DNA from: Chryseobacterium sp. LAM-KRS1
GTDB taxonomy: Bacteria; Bacteroidota; Bacteroidia; Flavobacteriales; Weeksellaceae
Reading direction: 5' to 3'
Assembly (NCBI RefSeq): GCF_013184525.1
Contig: NZ_JAAOIZ010000004.1
Span: 434,001 to 498,000 of the forward strand
Length of the DNA: 64,000 bases
Shown here in pieces: positions 32,590-41,304 of this stretch; the stretch's first letter is position 1; each line of letters opens with the position of its first letter. The notes under the pieces are model-generated. The model was not told where the DNA came from. It saw nothing but the letters and a program-made list of their open reading frames with translations, and ran no database searches. Position numbers and translations under genes: made by a program.

Positions 32590-34065
32590 TTACTTATCTT
32601 CATATACAGGAACCAAAATATTTGATCCAGACTCGTTAAGTCTTCCTAATTGTCTGTAAGCACCTTGCCCTGCTCCATACAGTACATTTCGTTTATTAGA
32701 AGCCGGAAGATACATGTTGTTGTATCCTAAGGTCACTCCGCTATATTCAAAACCATTCAGGTGTGCCGGAGTAATGTTGGTAATGTTGTCTAAATTAGTA
32801 GTATTTCCTGTTCCAAAACGGCCGTTGGTATTGAAGCCAACCCCATAGATATTGTTTTGGTTGGTGATGAAAGCCACCCCATTATTCATTGAGAATTCTG
32901 TAAAGCGTTCTCCGGATTGAAGATTGGGAGTTAAATTTGTCGGACCAGAATATACATTTCCTCCTCCAAAATAGAACATATATCCAAAAGCAAAGAATCT
33001 ACCCTGGTCTGTAATAAATCCTCCGCCATAATTAGAGTAATCGTCAACTTGTACTTTCACTACTTTCTCTCCTGAATTCAAAGTAAATTGAGGATTAAGG
33101 AGGGTAGGGGTAGAAGCGGTGCCTACATTGGTTGGAAGACCTAATCTTCTGTACGTCGTACTATTAAGCCCCCACGTGTAAACATTTCCATCACTGGTTA
33201 CTGCAATGGCTCCATAGATAAATACGTCCATGTCTATAACTTCCATTCCATTGAAGAAGTTAATTTTTGTAAAGGTATTGGCTTGACCGCTTGTTGTTCC
33301 GTCTCCTAAAACACCATATCCATTATATCCTGTTACATAGAGCTGATTGTCCTCCCCTAAAACAAGAGAATTGTATTGTCCAGTTCTTGCCTTTTTAGCT
33401 TTAATCCCTCCGGGAAGTGCAACTTGTCGGGGTGAGGCTACGGTGTTGGTGTTTCCGGTTCCGTTTTTTCCATAGGTATTTTGACCCCATACCCAGAGTT
33501 CTCCACCCGTAGTAATAGCCATTCCATTATATCGTCCCATAGTAAGTTCCTTACAAGATCGTCCCAAAACAAGGGATGGATATTTTGATCCATCTGTTAA
33601 AGCTCCCAATTGATTGGAAGACTGGAGTCCCATACCATAGACATAATTATTTTTATAAGGATCTAGATAAGTTGCTGCATATAGGTCTGCAGCCGCTACC
33701 TTACTGGCTCTGGCAGGCTTATTACCATTGTAGGTTATTTCTGTTTGGATTAAATTTTCAACTTCTGTTTCATCTATAAGACAAGAAGTCCATTCCTGTG
33801 TGTCACTTGTTGTTTTTAACCTAAGGCATCGTTTATTATTGTCATAAACAACAGTAGCTTCTACCGGAGTCGTATTGCTGTTGCTTACTGCAACGTCTAT
33901 AGAGTCTACTCTTGGCATTACCAATCCCATTTGTTTGCTCGGTATGTTTTGTAAGTGCAGAATACCTTGTGGGGAGGTGGTATTTATTCCAACCTGAGCA
34001 TATGTTATGCTAGTGAAAAAGAATGTTGTCGCCAACAACCGTAGTTTGTTTTTTAATTTAGTCAT
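32590..34065 (-). CDS. Secreted RCC1-repeat protein
   Basis: 491 residues. Signal peptide (about 1-23, ending TYA), then the module 'QVGINTTSPQGILHLQN' common at the start of flavobacterial surface proteins. From about residue 125 on there are RCC1-type repeats of about 50 residues: 'LWVWGQNTYGKNGTGNT', 'LYVTGYNGYGVLGDGTTS', 'VYTWGLNSTTYRRLGLP', 'IYGVGFNTNGRFGTGNTTN', 'LYGAGQGAYRQLGRL'. These should form a beta-propeller of six or seven blades. No C-terminal sorting domain or membrane anchor is seen. Eukaryotic RCC1 is a nuclear exchange factor; bacterial secreted forms are of unknown role, perhaps binding surfaces or other proteins. Confidence 0.85.
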   Translation of the reverse strand: MTKLKNKLRLLATTFFFTSITYAQVGINTTSPQGILHLQNIPSKQMGLVMPRVDSIDVAVSNSNTTPVEATVVYDNNKRCLRLKTTSDTQEWTSCLIDETEVENLIQTEITYNGNKPARASKVAAADLYAATYLDPYKNNYVYGMGLQSSNQLGALTDGSKYPSLVLGRSCKELTMGRYNGMAITTGGELWVWGQNTYGKNGTGNTNTVASPRQVALPGGIKAKKARTGQYNSLVLGEDNQLYVTGYNGYGVLGDGTTSGQANTFTKINFFNGMEVIDMDVFIYGAIAVTSDGNVYTWGLNSTTYRRLGLPTNVGTASTPTLLNPQFTLNSGEKVVKVQVDDYSNYGGGFITDQGRFFAFGYMFYFGGGNVYSGPTNLTPNLQSGERFTEFSMNNGVAFITNQNNIYGVGFNTNGRFGTGNTTNLDNITNITPAHLNGFEYSGVTLGYNNMYLPASNKRNVLYGAGQGAYRQLGRLNESGSNILVPVYEDK

Positions 34066-34470
34066 TGCTTGTGTTTTTATTGATTATATAATATTATTAA
34101 GATGAATTGTATTCATCTTTTTCTTTACATTTTTAAATAACAGGAGATGGATATTTTTTACTTCTTTTTTTTTGCTGTAAATGCCAATTTTGCATTAAAA
34201 ATGAGCATCTTAACTAAGTTTAGTGCTGATCAACGATGCTAAAAAGAACAAGTAATTTGAGGCAATTGTGGGAACAAATAAATCTTTCTCCTTTTTTTAT
34301 AAAAATTTTTTTTCCAGCGCGAAAATATAAAATATTTTTCAGCTTAATAAGTGTAAAAAATTACTTATTTCGTTGATATTTAGTATTTTGTATGTGTTGT
34401 TTTTGTTTAATTAATCAAAAAAATAAACTACAAAAGCTTTTATTGTTTACAAAGCATCTGACTTTTATTA

Positions 34471-34494
34471 AAAACATGATTTATATCATGTTTT
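34471..34494. terminator. Hairpin with T-run in the long intergenic region
   Basis: AAAACATGAT (34471-34480) pairs with ATCATGTTTT (34485-34494), loop TTAT, followed by T. It could be a second terminator for transcripts running from the peptide gene, or end an unknown plus-strand transcript. Confidence 0.45.
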
Positions 34495-34705
34495 TTAATT
34501 GGTTTTGTGAAAGTAATTTTTTGTTTATTTGGATTTGTAAAGAAATTATTGCTGAATTTATGATGTAGATAGAACTAGAACCCGTGGCAATACAGCTTTA
34601 GAATCTTTGAAAATGAAATTTAAGATAAGAAGTGCATATATTTTTATAAAAGGATGTAATTCAGTTCTCTTTAATTGGTTTATCCGATGAATGGCGCAAA
34701 TAAAA

Positions 34706-34729
34706 AATCGGAAAAATACTTTTCCGATT
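34706..34729 (-). terminator. Intrinsic terminator of the Cys-rich peptide gene
   Basis: AATCGGAAAA (34706-34715) and TTTTCCGATT (34720-34729) form a 10-bp stem with a 4-nt loop; on the minus strand a run of six T follows. It lies eight bases after the stop codon. Confidence 0.75.
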
Positions 34730-34737
34730 GACTATTA

Positions 34738-34977
34738 CTAAAATGGTTCTTCTTCACAAATCATTCCCGGGGGGCAGCCTCCGCTTCCGGGGTTTCCACC
34801 ACCAGGACTGCCAACGCTTACACAGGTTCCAGGGTTACCATCGTCCTGCATTTCACATGCCTTACCATAAGTGCATTCACAATCTGTCCAGCAATACGCA
34901 GAATCTCCGCTGTTGTGGCAGCCATTTCCTCCACTACCGAGAATTGTTAGCAGATCTTTTCTTACTAGTTTTTTCAT
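34738..34977 (-). CDS. Cys-rich leader peptide (8 Cys, bacteriocin-like)
   Basis: 79 residues. The N-terminus 'MKKLVRKDLLTILGSGGNG' looks like a short double-glycine type leader (Lys-rich, hydrophobic, ending Gly-Ser-Gly-Gly). The mature part contains eight Cys: five in the first third ('GC', 'YC', 'DCEC', 'AC'), one in 'GTC' and two in the Gly/Pro-rich end ('GGCPPGMIC'). This number suits four disulfides. It differs from the three peptides at 21-22 kb but shares the small, exported Cys-peptide style. It has its own terminator, and the opposite-strand reading frame is a shadow. Confidence 0.65.
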   Translation of the reverse strand: MKKLVRKDLLTILGSGGNGCHNSGDSAYCWTDCECTYGKACEMQDDGNPGTCVSVGSPGGGNPGSGGCPPGMICEEEPF

Positions 34978-35097
34978 AATGTAATTTGATTTTTTGTAAT
35001 AATAAATATATTAAAAAAATAAATTTAATTTGAAATAGAATTATTTGTGTATAAAATACTTACAAGCTAAATGACAGTATTTATAATCTAAAGGCAA

Positions 35098-35123
35098 GAA
35101 GCCACAACAATTGTCGTGGCTTC
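35098..35123 (-). terminator. Hairpin after the lipoprotein gene
   Basis: A 26-nt near-palindrome (GAAGCCAC.. / ..GTGGCTTC, one A-C mismatch) 24 bases after the stop codon. The minus-strand T-tract is interrupted. Confidence 0.55.
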
Positions 35124-35146
35124 TCTTTTATTTAAGTGATAATATA

Positions 35147-36463
35147 TTAAAATTCGATCTCTTTGTGATATAGAGGATATTCTCTTTGGAAAAGAGGAAT
35201 GGTTCCTTCATATCTTAACGGGAAGACTCCAAACCCATAGAACATATCTGCCTGGATTTTTGCCTTTAGATCAATAATCCCTTTCCTTTGTGGAATTAGC
35301 TGTACACCTAAAGAAGCAATAGTTGAGGCTCTGCCTCTTAGTCCTGAATTGGCAATAGGAACCGTTAGAAACTGTAGACCAACAGCGCCTTTTGCTTCCA
35401 GACCTACTTCCGCAGATAAAGTGCCTTCGAGAGAAGTGATACTGAAATCAGATCTTTTTTCCAGGCTGATGTTTAGCGCGGGATTTTTTGAAACAAGGAA
35501 ATTAGCTGTTCCTCCTACGTCAAGAAGGTTGACTTTCGCTTTGCCGGTTGCCCCGATTCCAAGAAAAGGGCCCGCAGATATTGTCGGACTCAATACAAGC
35601 CCTGTTGGACCTAATACAATAGGTGCAATAGGAATACTTATAAAATCTGTAGTACTTACCGTGTATCCTACTGATGCCTGGATATCCGCAGTGGACTGTA
35701 AAACAATATCATCCATGATAAAGTTTACAGAAAAGTTGGTCAGATGTCCCCATGAAAATGTAATATTGTAATCAATTTTAGGAGTTACTCCGCCTTTTAC
35801 GTTTACGCTTGAAGCTAACCCTACCGGACCAACCTGTTGATTGATAGGAAAAGTCCTATTAAAGTTAAAACGATTGAAAGTAACCAGCTTCTGATCACTT
35901 AGGTTTTTAGCTTCAATATTGATGATTTTATTATTTACTTCCTGAGAGATAAGGCCTTCTACCGGAACATAGTTCACCATCTTTCCATTAACGCTGATGG
36001 GAGCTTTACCTGAGGGATCATAAACACCGCTTAACGTTCCACTGTATATAAATTCCTCAAGTTTAGCGCTTGATGTCTGTACAAAATACTGGTTGTTTGT
36101 TTTAGTTACAGATTGTACTTTAGAAAGGATTGTCTTTACCTGATCTCCTTCTATTTTTGTTCCAACCAAAACGCTTCCTGCCTTAATGTCATCAGTTTGA
36201 TCGGTTGCTTTACTAAAGGTAATATTCTGATTATCCAGTTTGGAAATTGCTGATACGGATTCATCATCAAGGATAATGACATTTTTCTGTAAAGTAAGAT
36301 TTCCCAGAGTTTTGAAGCTACCGGATTCTGTTTGAGATACTACCGGGTCCTCGTTCAAATTGTCCTGTGAACAAGAAATTAGAATTGCTGCTGTGAATAT
36401 AGAAAGAATTATAAGGTTAAAAAATCTTCTATAATTTCTGAAATTGTTAAAGTTGTTTTTCAT
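35147..36463 (-). CDS. Lipoprotein of unknown function
   Basis: 438 residues. N-terminus with a basic stretch and 'LIILSIFTAAILISCSQ', lipobox ISC (Cys31). The protein is rich in beta-strand, with long stretches of alternating hydrophobic and small residues in 270-400 ('LGIGATGKAKVNLLDVGGTANF', 'LEGTLSAEVGLEAKGAVGLQF'). I recognise no known family or catalytic motif. A surface or periplasmic lipoprotein is likely. Single gene with its own hairpin. Confidence 0.75.
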   Translation of the reverse strand: MKNNFNNFRNYRRFFNLIILSIFTAAILISCSQDNLNEDPVVSQTESGSFKTLGNLTLQKNVIILDDESVSAISKLDNQNITFSKATDQTDDIKAGSVLVGTKIEGDQVKTILSKVQSVTKTNNQYFVQTSSAKLEEFIYSGTLSGVYDPSGKAPISVNGKMVNYVPVEGLISQEVNNKIINIEAKNLSDQKLVTFNRFNFNRTFPINQQVGPVGLASSVNVKGGVTPKIDYNITFSWGHLTNFSVNFIMDDIVLQSTADIQASVGYTVSTTDFISIPIAPIVLGPTGLVLSPTISAGPFLGIGATGKAKVNLLDVGGTANFLVSKNPALNISLEKRSDFSITSLEGTLSAEVGLEAKGAVGLQFLTVPIANSGLRGRASTIASLGVQLIPQRKGIIDLKAKIQADMFYGFGVFPLRYEGTIPLFQREYPLYHKEIEF

Positions 36464-36594
36464 AAGCGAAAGATTTTTAGTTCTTCTAAGTTACAGATTA
36501 ATTTTATTTAATCACTGCCAAGAGAAGTAGAAAATAGGAAAACCGTTATGCATGTAATAATTTGTTAATGAGATGATTGTATTTGGAAATAAAA

Positions 36595-36618
36595 AAGCCT
36601 CTGTTCCAACAGAGGCTT
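36595..36618 (-). terminator. Intrinsic terminator of pepT
   Basis: AAGCCTCTGTT (36595-36605) pairs with AACAGAGGCTT (36608-36618) across a 2-base loop; on the minus strand a T-run follows. It lies 29 bases after the stop codon. Confidence 0.8.
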
Positions 36619-36646
36619 ATATTTAATATTTAAATCAAATGCTTTA

Positions 36647-37894
36647 TTACTTCTTTACAATATTGATTATAACTTCAGTAGCTTTTTCCATGCTTTCTAA
36701 TGCAACATATTCATAAGGGCCATGAAAATTGATTCCACCAGCGAAGATATTTGGGCAAGGAAGTCCCATATAAGATAATTGTGCCCCATCTGTACCTCCT
36801 CTGATCGCTTTTATCTTAGGCTCAATATCAGCTTCCCTCATTGCTTTGGCTGCAAGATCAATGATGTGCATTTTACCTTCGAATTGCTGCTTCATATTGC
36901 GATACTGTTCCTTAATTTCTATTTCTGCAGTTCTTTCCCCGTGTTTTTCATTAAATTCTGCAACTTTTTGTTCAATGAATTTTTTTCGTGCTTCAAATTT
37001 TTCATCATCATGATCACGGATTATATATTGAAGCTTGGCCTCAGAAATATCAGCAGTAATGTCCATCAGGTGATAAAACCCGTCAAATCCTTTAGTTGTA
37101 GATGGTGTTTCATTCGCTGGAAGAGATTGTGCAAACTCAGCAGCTAAAAGACATGCATTGATCATTTTTCCGTAAGCATAGCCAGGGTGTACGCTTAACC
37201 CATGGATTTTTACAACAGCTCCGGCAGCGTTAAAATTTTCATATTCTAACTCCCCAACTTCACCTCCGTCCATTGTATAAGCCCATTCTGCCCCGAATTT
37301 TGCTACATCAAACTTGTGAGCACCTCTTCCGATCTCTTCATCAGGTGTAAAACCAATCGCAATTCTTCCGTGCTTGATCTCCGGATGAGCAATAAGGTAT
37401 TCAGCAGCCGTAACAATTTCTGCACATCCGGCTTTGTCATCAGCTCCAAGAAGGGTATTCCCGTCTGTTGTGATCAACGTTTGTCCAATATATTTTTTTA
37501 AACTTTCAAATTTTGAAGAGGAAAGAGTGAATCCGGTTGCCTTATTAAGAAGCAGGTCCCCTCCGTCATAGTTATCCCAAACCTGAGGATTTACATTTTC
37601 ACCACTGAAGTCAGGTGAAGTATCATAATGTGAAATGAATCCAATGGTGGGTTGGTCATTATTCTCAAGATTAGATGGAACATAACCCATAATATAACCA
37701 TTGTCATCAATAGAAACATTCTCCAGACCGATTGTTTTTAATTCCTCAACAATATAATTAGCGATGTCCCATTGCTGCGGAGTAGAAGGAGTTGCTTCAC
37801 TCTCTGCATCACTTGTTGAATATATTTTTACATAGTTAAGAAAACGGTTCAATAACTTCTCTCTCCATAATTGGTTGAATTCTATAGTACTCAT
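36647..37894 (-). CDS. pepT: Peptidase T (tripeptide aminopeptidase)
   Basis: 415 residues, M20 family. 'GFISHYDTSPDFSGENV' has the first zinc His and the Asp next to it; 'LLGADDKAGCAEIVTAAEYL' the bridging Asp; 'FTPDEEIGRGAHKFDV' the catalytic Glu and next zinc ligand; 'AYTMDGGEVGELEYENFNAA' and 'IRGGTDGAQLSYMGLPCPNIF' complete the PepT signatures. It removes the N-terminal residue from tripeptides in the cytosol. The chosen ATG gives the usual start 'LWREKLLNRFLNYVKI'. Single gene, divergent from the HMG-CoA-lyase-like gene. Confidence 0.95.
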   Translation of the reverse strand: MSTIEFNQLWREKLLNRFLNYVKIYSTSDAESEATPSTPQQWDIANYIVEELKTIGLENVSIDDNGYIMGYVPSNLENNDQPTIGFISHYDTSPDFSGENVNPQVWDNYDGGDLLLNKATGFTLSSSKFESLKKYIGQTLITTDGNTLLGADDKAGCAEIVTAAEYLIAHPEIKHGRIAIGFTPDEEIGRGAHKFDVAKFGAEWAYTMDGGEVGELEYENFNAAGAVVKIHGLSVHPGYAYGKMINACLLAAEFAQSLPANETPSTTKGFDGFYHLMDITADISEAKLQYIIRDHDDEKFEARKKFIEQKVAEFNEKHGERTAEIEIKEQYRNMKQQFEGKMHIIDLAAKAMREADIEPKIKAIRGGTDGAQLSYMGLPCPNIFAGGINFHGPYEYVALESMEKATEVIINIVKK

Positions 37895-37995
37895 TAGACG
37901 ATATAAATTTCAACAAAGTTAGCAAATTTGCTGCTCAGAATACATTATTTGCGGCTGAATATCAGTTATTGAAATTTTGAATCATATATAAATAA

Positions 37996-38022
37996 TTGAA
38001 AATCAAAATTATGTTAGCTTTG
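37996..38022 (+). promoter_or_regulatory. Probable promoter of the HMG-CoA-lyase-like gene
   Basis: TTG (37996-37998), 16-base spacer, TAGCTTTG (38015-38022). A second box TATATTTG at 38055-38062 is closer to the gene but has no well-spaced -33 element. Confidence 0.5.
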
Positions 38023-38080
38023 TATTGATCGTAGATAAACTTGTTAAGTTTTATTATATTTGAGAAAATCTAAAGTGAAA

Positions 38081-38929
38081 ATGTTTCTTACCGAATGTCC
38101 TAGGGATGCCATGCAAGGCTGGGGGGAATTTATTCCCACAAATAAAAAAATTGATTACATCAACTCTCTGATGGAAGTGGGATTTGATGTGTTGGATAGC
38201 CTCAGTTTTGTCTCTCCAAAAGCTATTCCGCAAATGGCTGACTCTGATGAGGTTGCTGAAAATATAGACAAATCTTTATCAAACACGAAGATTTCTGCCA
38301 TTATAGGAAATTACAGAGGAGCTGAAAAAGCACTAAAGCATCCGTCTGTAGATATTCTTGGGTTTCCTTTTTCAATATCTGAAACTTTTCAACACAGGAA
38401 TACCAACAAAAACCAGGAAGAAGCTTTTAATGAGATCATTAAAATGCAGGAGCTTGTAAAATCAGAGAATAAGGAACTGAATATTTACTTTTCCATGGCT
38501 TTCGGAAATCCATACGGAGAAATGTGGAAATTGGAAGATGTAGAGTTTTGGGCTCAAAGATTTTCGGAGATCGGAATTGAAAATATTTTGTTGTCCGATA
38601 CAACAGGTGTTGCAACTCCCGAAAAAATTGCCCTTTTATTCGAAAAAATACCCGTAAAACATCCTGAAATTAATTTTGGAGGACATTTTCATAACCGATA
38701 TGAAGATTCTTATTCAAAATTAAAGGCGGCTTATGATCAGGGATGCAGAAGATTTGATAGCGCTATTAAAGGAATTGGAGGATGTCCTATGGCGGAAGAT
38801 GATCTGGTTGGTAATATGCCTACCGAACAGGTAATCAACTTTATGAGTGTAGAAAAAATAGACCATAATCTTAATCTTTTAAACTTCGAGAGCTCATATA
38901 ATAAAGCAAAAGATATTTTTCATTTTTAA
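38081..38929 (+). CDS. Hydroxymethylglutaryl-CoA lyase-like protein
   Basis: 282 residues from the ATG at 38081; a TTG at 38060 or GTG at 38075 in the same frame are alternatives. A DRE-TIM/HMGL-like barrel: 'TECPRDAMQGWGEFIP' is the first metal/substrate loop (ECPRDGLQ in typical lyases); 'EVGFDVLDSLSFVSPKAIPQMAD' and 'FGGHFHNRYEDS' (metal His pair) are also family blocks. The C-terminal loop is 'GIGGCPMAEDDLVGNMPTE' with the catalytic Cys, in place of the usual GGCPYAPGASGN. HMG-CoA lyase splits HMG-CoA to acetyl-CoA and acetoacetate in leucine breakdown; this variant fits the flavobacterial subgroup, but the exact substrate is not proven. Confidence 0.8.
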   Translation: MFLTECPRDAMQGWGEFIPTNKKIDYINSLMEVGFDVLDSLSFVSPKAIPQMADSDEVAENIDKSLSNTKISAIIGNYRGAEKALKHPSVDILGFPFSISETFQHRNTNKNQEEAFNEIIKMQELVKSENKELNIYFSMAFGNPYGEMWKLEDVEFWAQRFSEIGIENILLSDTTGVATPEKIALLFEKIPVKHPEINFGGHFHNRYEDSYSKLKAAYDQGCRRFDSAIKGIGGCPMAEDDLVGNMPTEQVINFMSVEKIDHNLNLLNFESSYNKAKDIFHF

Positions 38930-38950
38930 AATATAAAATCAATCAGTAGG

Positions 38951-38969
38951 CGGGCTTTAGCCCGTTTTT
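38951..38969 (+). terminator. Intrinsic terminator
   Basis: CGGGCT (38951-38956) pairs with AGCCCG (38959-38964), then five T. 22 bases after the HMG-CoA-lyase-like stop codon. Confidence 0.75.
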
Positions 38970-39021
38970 GAATTAATATATCATTCGGCTTTAACCAGAA
39001 CCTAATTAACAAAAGAATTGT

Positions 39022-39864
39022 ATGTCCCCGATTATTTCAGCTTCACAATTAAAAAATTTAGAAACTCAAAATCTAATCATCCTTGATGCACGAGTAGGTA
39101 AAGATATATACCAGAGTTATTTGGAAAAGCATATTAAGGGAGCGCGATTCATCAATCTAGATACAGATCTTGCTGAAATCGGAGAAGATGCAGCTTTTGG
39201 AGGAAGGCATCCTTTACCCGGGATTGAAGAATTTGGTAGAACATTGGCTGCCCTGGGGATTTCTGAGGATAGCCATGTTGTTATCTATGATGATAAAAAT
39301 GGTGCCAATGCGGCTGCAAGAGCATGGTGGATGTTACGTTCTTTTGGACTTAAAGAGGTTCAGGTTTTAGATGGTGGATTCCAGGCGGCTGAAAGAGAAG
39401 GTGTGGAATGTGCATCAGGAGAGGAGGTTTATGAAAAAACTGCACCGATGAAAAATCAAAGATGGCTTCTGCCAACATCAAGCCTGGAAGATGTTGAAAA
39501 TGAATTAATAAATAGCTCTTCAACAGTAATTGATGTACGGGATGCTTACCGTTATAATGGAGAATCTGAACCGATTGATCTGATAGCAGGACATATTCCC
39601 GGAGCAATTAATATTCCTTTTTCTGAAAATCTTGATGAAAACGGTAATTTCCTTAAACCAGAAGTTTTAAAAGAAAAATATTTAAAATTATTAAAAGACA
39701 AATCTCAAAACCTGATCGTTCACTGTGGTTCCGGGGTCACGGCATGTCATACTATATTAGCTTTGGAGTATGCGGGCTTACCAATCCCTAATCTGTATGT
39801 AGGTTCATGGAGCGAATGGAGCAGAAGAGAAGGAAAAAATATAGCAACAGAGACTGAAAAATAA
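39022..39864 (+). CDS. Sulfurtransferase (two rhodanese domains, SseA/TST-like)
   Basis: 280 residues with two rhodanese domains. The first (about 1-125) has 'LIILDARVGKDIYQSYLEKHIKGARFIN' and 'GRHPLPGIEEFGRTLAALGI' but lacks a Cys in its loop; the second (about 150-275) carries 'VIDVRDAYRYNGESEP', 'GHIPGAINIPF' and the active-site loop 'VHCGSGVTACH' with Cys235 (CGSGVTA, the mercaptopyruvate-sulfurtransferase type). It transfers sulfur to thiols or cyanide. Single gene with a palindromic terminator after it. Confidence 0.92.
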   Translation: MSPIISASQLKNLETQNLIILDARVGKDIYQSYLEKHIKGARFINLDTDLAEIGEDAAFGGRHPLPGIEEFGRTLAALGISEDSHVVIYDDKNGANAAARAWWMLRSFGLKEVQVLDGGFQAAEREGVECASGEEVYEKTAPMKNQRWLLPTSSLEDVENELINSSSTVIDVRDAYRYNGESEPIDLIAGHIPGAINIPFSENLDENGNFLKPEVLKEKYLKLLKDKSQNLIVHCGSGVTACHTILALEYAGLPIPNLYVGSWSEWSRREGKNIATETEK

Positions 39865-39888
39865 AACCGCAGGAATTCCTGCGGTTTT
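39863..39888. terminator. Palindromic terminator (bidirectional)
   Basis: A perfect 26-nt palindrome with GC-rich arms (AAAACCGCAGGAA / TTCCTGCGGTTTT), followed by T. It separates the convergent sulfurtransferase and SufT-like operon. Confidence 0.8.
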
Positions 39889-39908
39889 TTTATCTTCTAT
39901 TCTGATTT

Positions 39909-40235
39909 TTAAAGCATTCCTAGTTCGAATTTGGCTTCCTCGCTCATCATATCTTTATTCCAGCTTGGCTCAAAAGTAAGTTCTAAATCAACACTGTTTA
40001 CTCCTTCTACACTCTGAACCTTGTCCTTTACCTCTTGTGGTAATGTTTCTGCAACCGGGCAGTTTGGAGTTGTAAGAGTCATGATAATCTTAACATCGCC
40101 ATCCTCAGAAATCTGTACATCATACACAAGTCCCAATTCATAAATATCCACAGGGATTTCAGGATCGTATACGGACTTAAGTACTCTTATAATTTCTTCT
40201 CCTATATCAGCAATTTGATCGTCTGTAAATTTCAT
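39909..40235 (-). CDS. SufT-like metal-sulfur cluster assembly protein (MIP18/DUF59)
   Basis: 108 residues, MIP18-like fold: 'VLKSVYDPEIPVDIYELGLVYDV' (about 18-40) with the conserved Asp-Pro-Glu, and 'MTLTTPNCPVAETLPQEV' (about 51-68) with the single conserved Cys. This is the profile of SufT/PaaD-like proteins that help mature Fe-S clusters. Last gene of a four-gene minus-strand operon; three bases separate it from the exonuclease gene. Confidence 0.87.
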   Translation of the reverse strand: MKFTDDQIADIGEEIIRVLKSVYDPEIPVDIYELGLVYDVQISEDGDVKIIMTLTTPNCPVAETLPQEVKDKVQSVEGVNSVDLELTFEPSWNKDMMSEEAKFELGML

Positions 40236-40238
40236 TTT

Positions 40239-40943
40239 TTAATCTTGATTGATATTTCTTTTCAACAAATCTTCCTGCCGCATGCGGCGAAAAACATTTG
40301 CCAAAGTTAAGACATCTTTTTCACAATAGTCAACTATTCTTTGCAAGTCTTTCTCTATGTAGTAGATTGATGAAACCATTGAGCCGTCAATATCGTCCTT
40401 AGGCGTTGGAATTCCAAAAACATGCGCTAATAATTCAAGGGAAATAAAGGTTTTATAATCTCCGAACTTCCAAAGGTCCATCGTGTCGATGTGAGGGATT
40501 TCCCAAGGTTTTTTCCCAAACATCTGAAAAGGAACCGGAGGTTGCATTCCGTTGATCAGAAAGCGACGTGCAATCCAGGGAAAATCAAACTCTTTTCCAT
40601 TGTGTGCACATAAAATTACATCCCGTAGCCTTGGACTGTTGAATATTTCTCCAAACTCGGTAAGGAGCTTTTTTTCATCATGATGAGCAAAGCTTTTTAT
40701 CTTTAAGGTGTCATTCTTTTCTACCATTCCTATGGTAATACAGATGATTTTCCCAAATTCAGCCATTATTCCTGCTCGTTCAGAATAAAACTCTTCGGCA
40801 GAAATATCATCTTTGCGTTGAAATTTGGTCTTTTTATCCCAGAGCTTCTGGTCTGTTTCGGATAAGTCGTCCCATGATCCTGCATTCGGAACTGTTTCAA
40901 TATCAAGAAATAAGATCTTTTCTAAAGGAATGTGCTGTATCAT
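40239..40943 (-). CDS. 3'-5' exonuclease (DEDD family)
   Basis: 234 residues, RNase H-like fold. 'ILFLDIETVPNAGSWDD' (about 10-26) holds the first Asp and Glu, 'LCAHNGKEFDFPWIARRFL' the second Asp block, and 'RIVDYCEKDVLTLANVFRRM' the third, with the Asp at the Tyr/Asp position. This is the predicted 3'-5' exonuclease PolB-like family, which acts on DNA or RNA ends. Third of four genes in the operon. Confidence 0.8.
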   Translation of the reverse strand: MIQHIPLEKILFLDIETVPNAGSWDDLSETDQKLWDKKTKFQRKDDISAEEFYSERAGIMAEFGKIICITIGMVEKNDTLKIKSFAHHDEKKLLTEFGEIFNSPRLRDVILCAHNGKEFDFPWIARRFLINGMQPPVPFQMFGKKPWEIPHIDTMDLWKFGDYKTFISLELLAHVFGIPTPKDDIDGSMVSSIYYIEKDLQRIVDYCEKDVLTLANVFRRMRQEDLLKRNINQD

Positions 40944-40956
40944 AAATATTTTTGTT

Positions 40957-41304
40957 TTATCCCACCTGCATTCCGTTTGTTACGGGAAGTGAAGGTGTTA
41001 AAATTGTAACTTCGCTTTTGTCCTCTCCGTAAACGCCTAATACCAGGCATTCGCTAAAAAAATTGGCGATCTGTTTTCTTGGAAAATTCACAACGGCTAA
41101 AATCTGTTTTCCGATCAGATCATCTTTTTGATATAATGCTGTGATCTGAGCTGAAGATTTTTTAATACCGAGGGGGCCAAAATCAATTTCCAACTGGTAA
41201 GAGGGATTTCTTGCCTTTTCAAAATCATTGACGGAAATAATGGTTCCACATCGTATATCTATTTTTTCAAAATCTGTCCAGGAGATATCCGGTTTTATTA
41301 TCAT
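40957..41304 (-). CDS. csaA: tRNA-binding protein CsaA
   Basis: 115 residues, OB-fold with the whole CsaA layout: 'DFEKIDIRCGTIISVNDFEKARNPSYQLEIDFG' (first strands), 'SSAQITALYQKDDLIGKQILAVVNFPRKQIANF' and the end 'LGVYGEDKSEVTILTPSLPVTNG'. CsaA binds tRNA/structured RNA and acts as a chaperone-like factor in secretion. The start overlaps the stop of the preceding gene by four bases. Confidence 0.92.
   Translation of the reverse strand: MIIKPDISWTDFEKIDIRCGTIISVNDFEKARNPSYQLEIDFGPLGIKKSSAQITALYQKDDLIGKQILAVVNFPRKQIANFFSECLVLGVYGEDKSEVTILTPSLPVTNGMQVG

Larger units (their letters stand above)
34066..34737. other. Long AT-rich intergenic region
   Basis: About 670 bases between the RCC1-like gene and the Cys-rich peptide gene. 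It has no convincing reading frame. It holds two hairpins annotated separately (34471-34494 and 34706-34729) and otherwise very AT-rich sequence that must include the RCC1-like gene's promoter. I see no tRNA, no CRISPR repeats and no clear TAnnTTTG box in the right direction. Confidence 0.5.
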
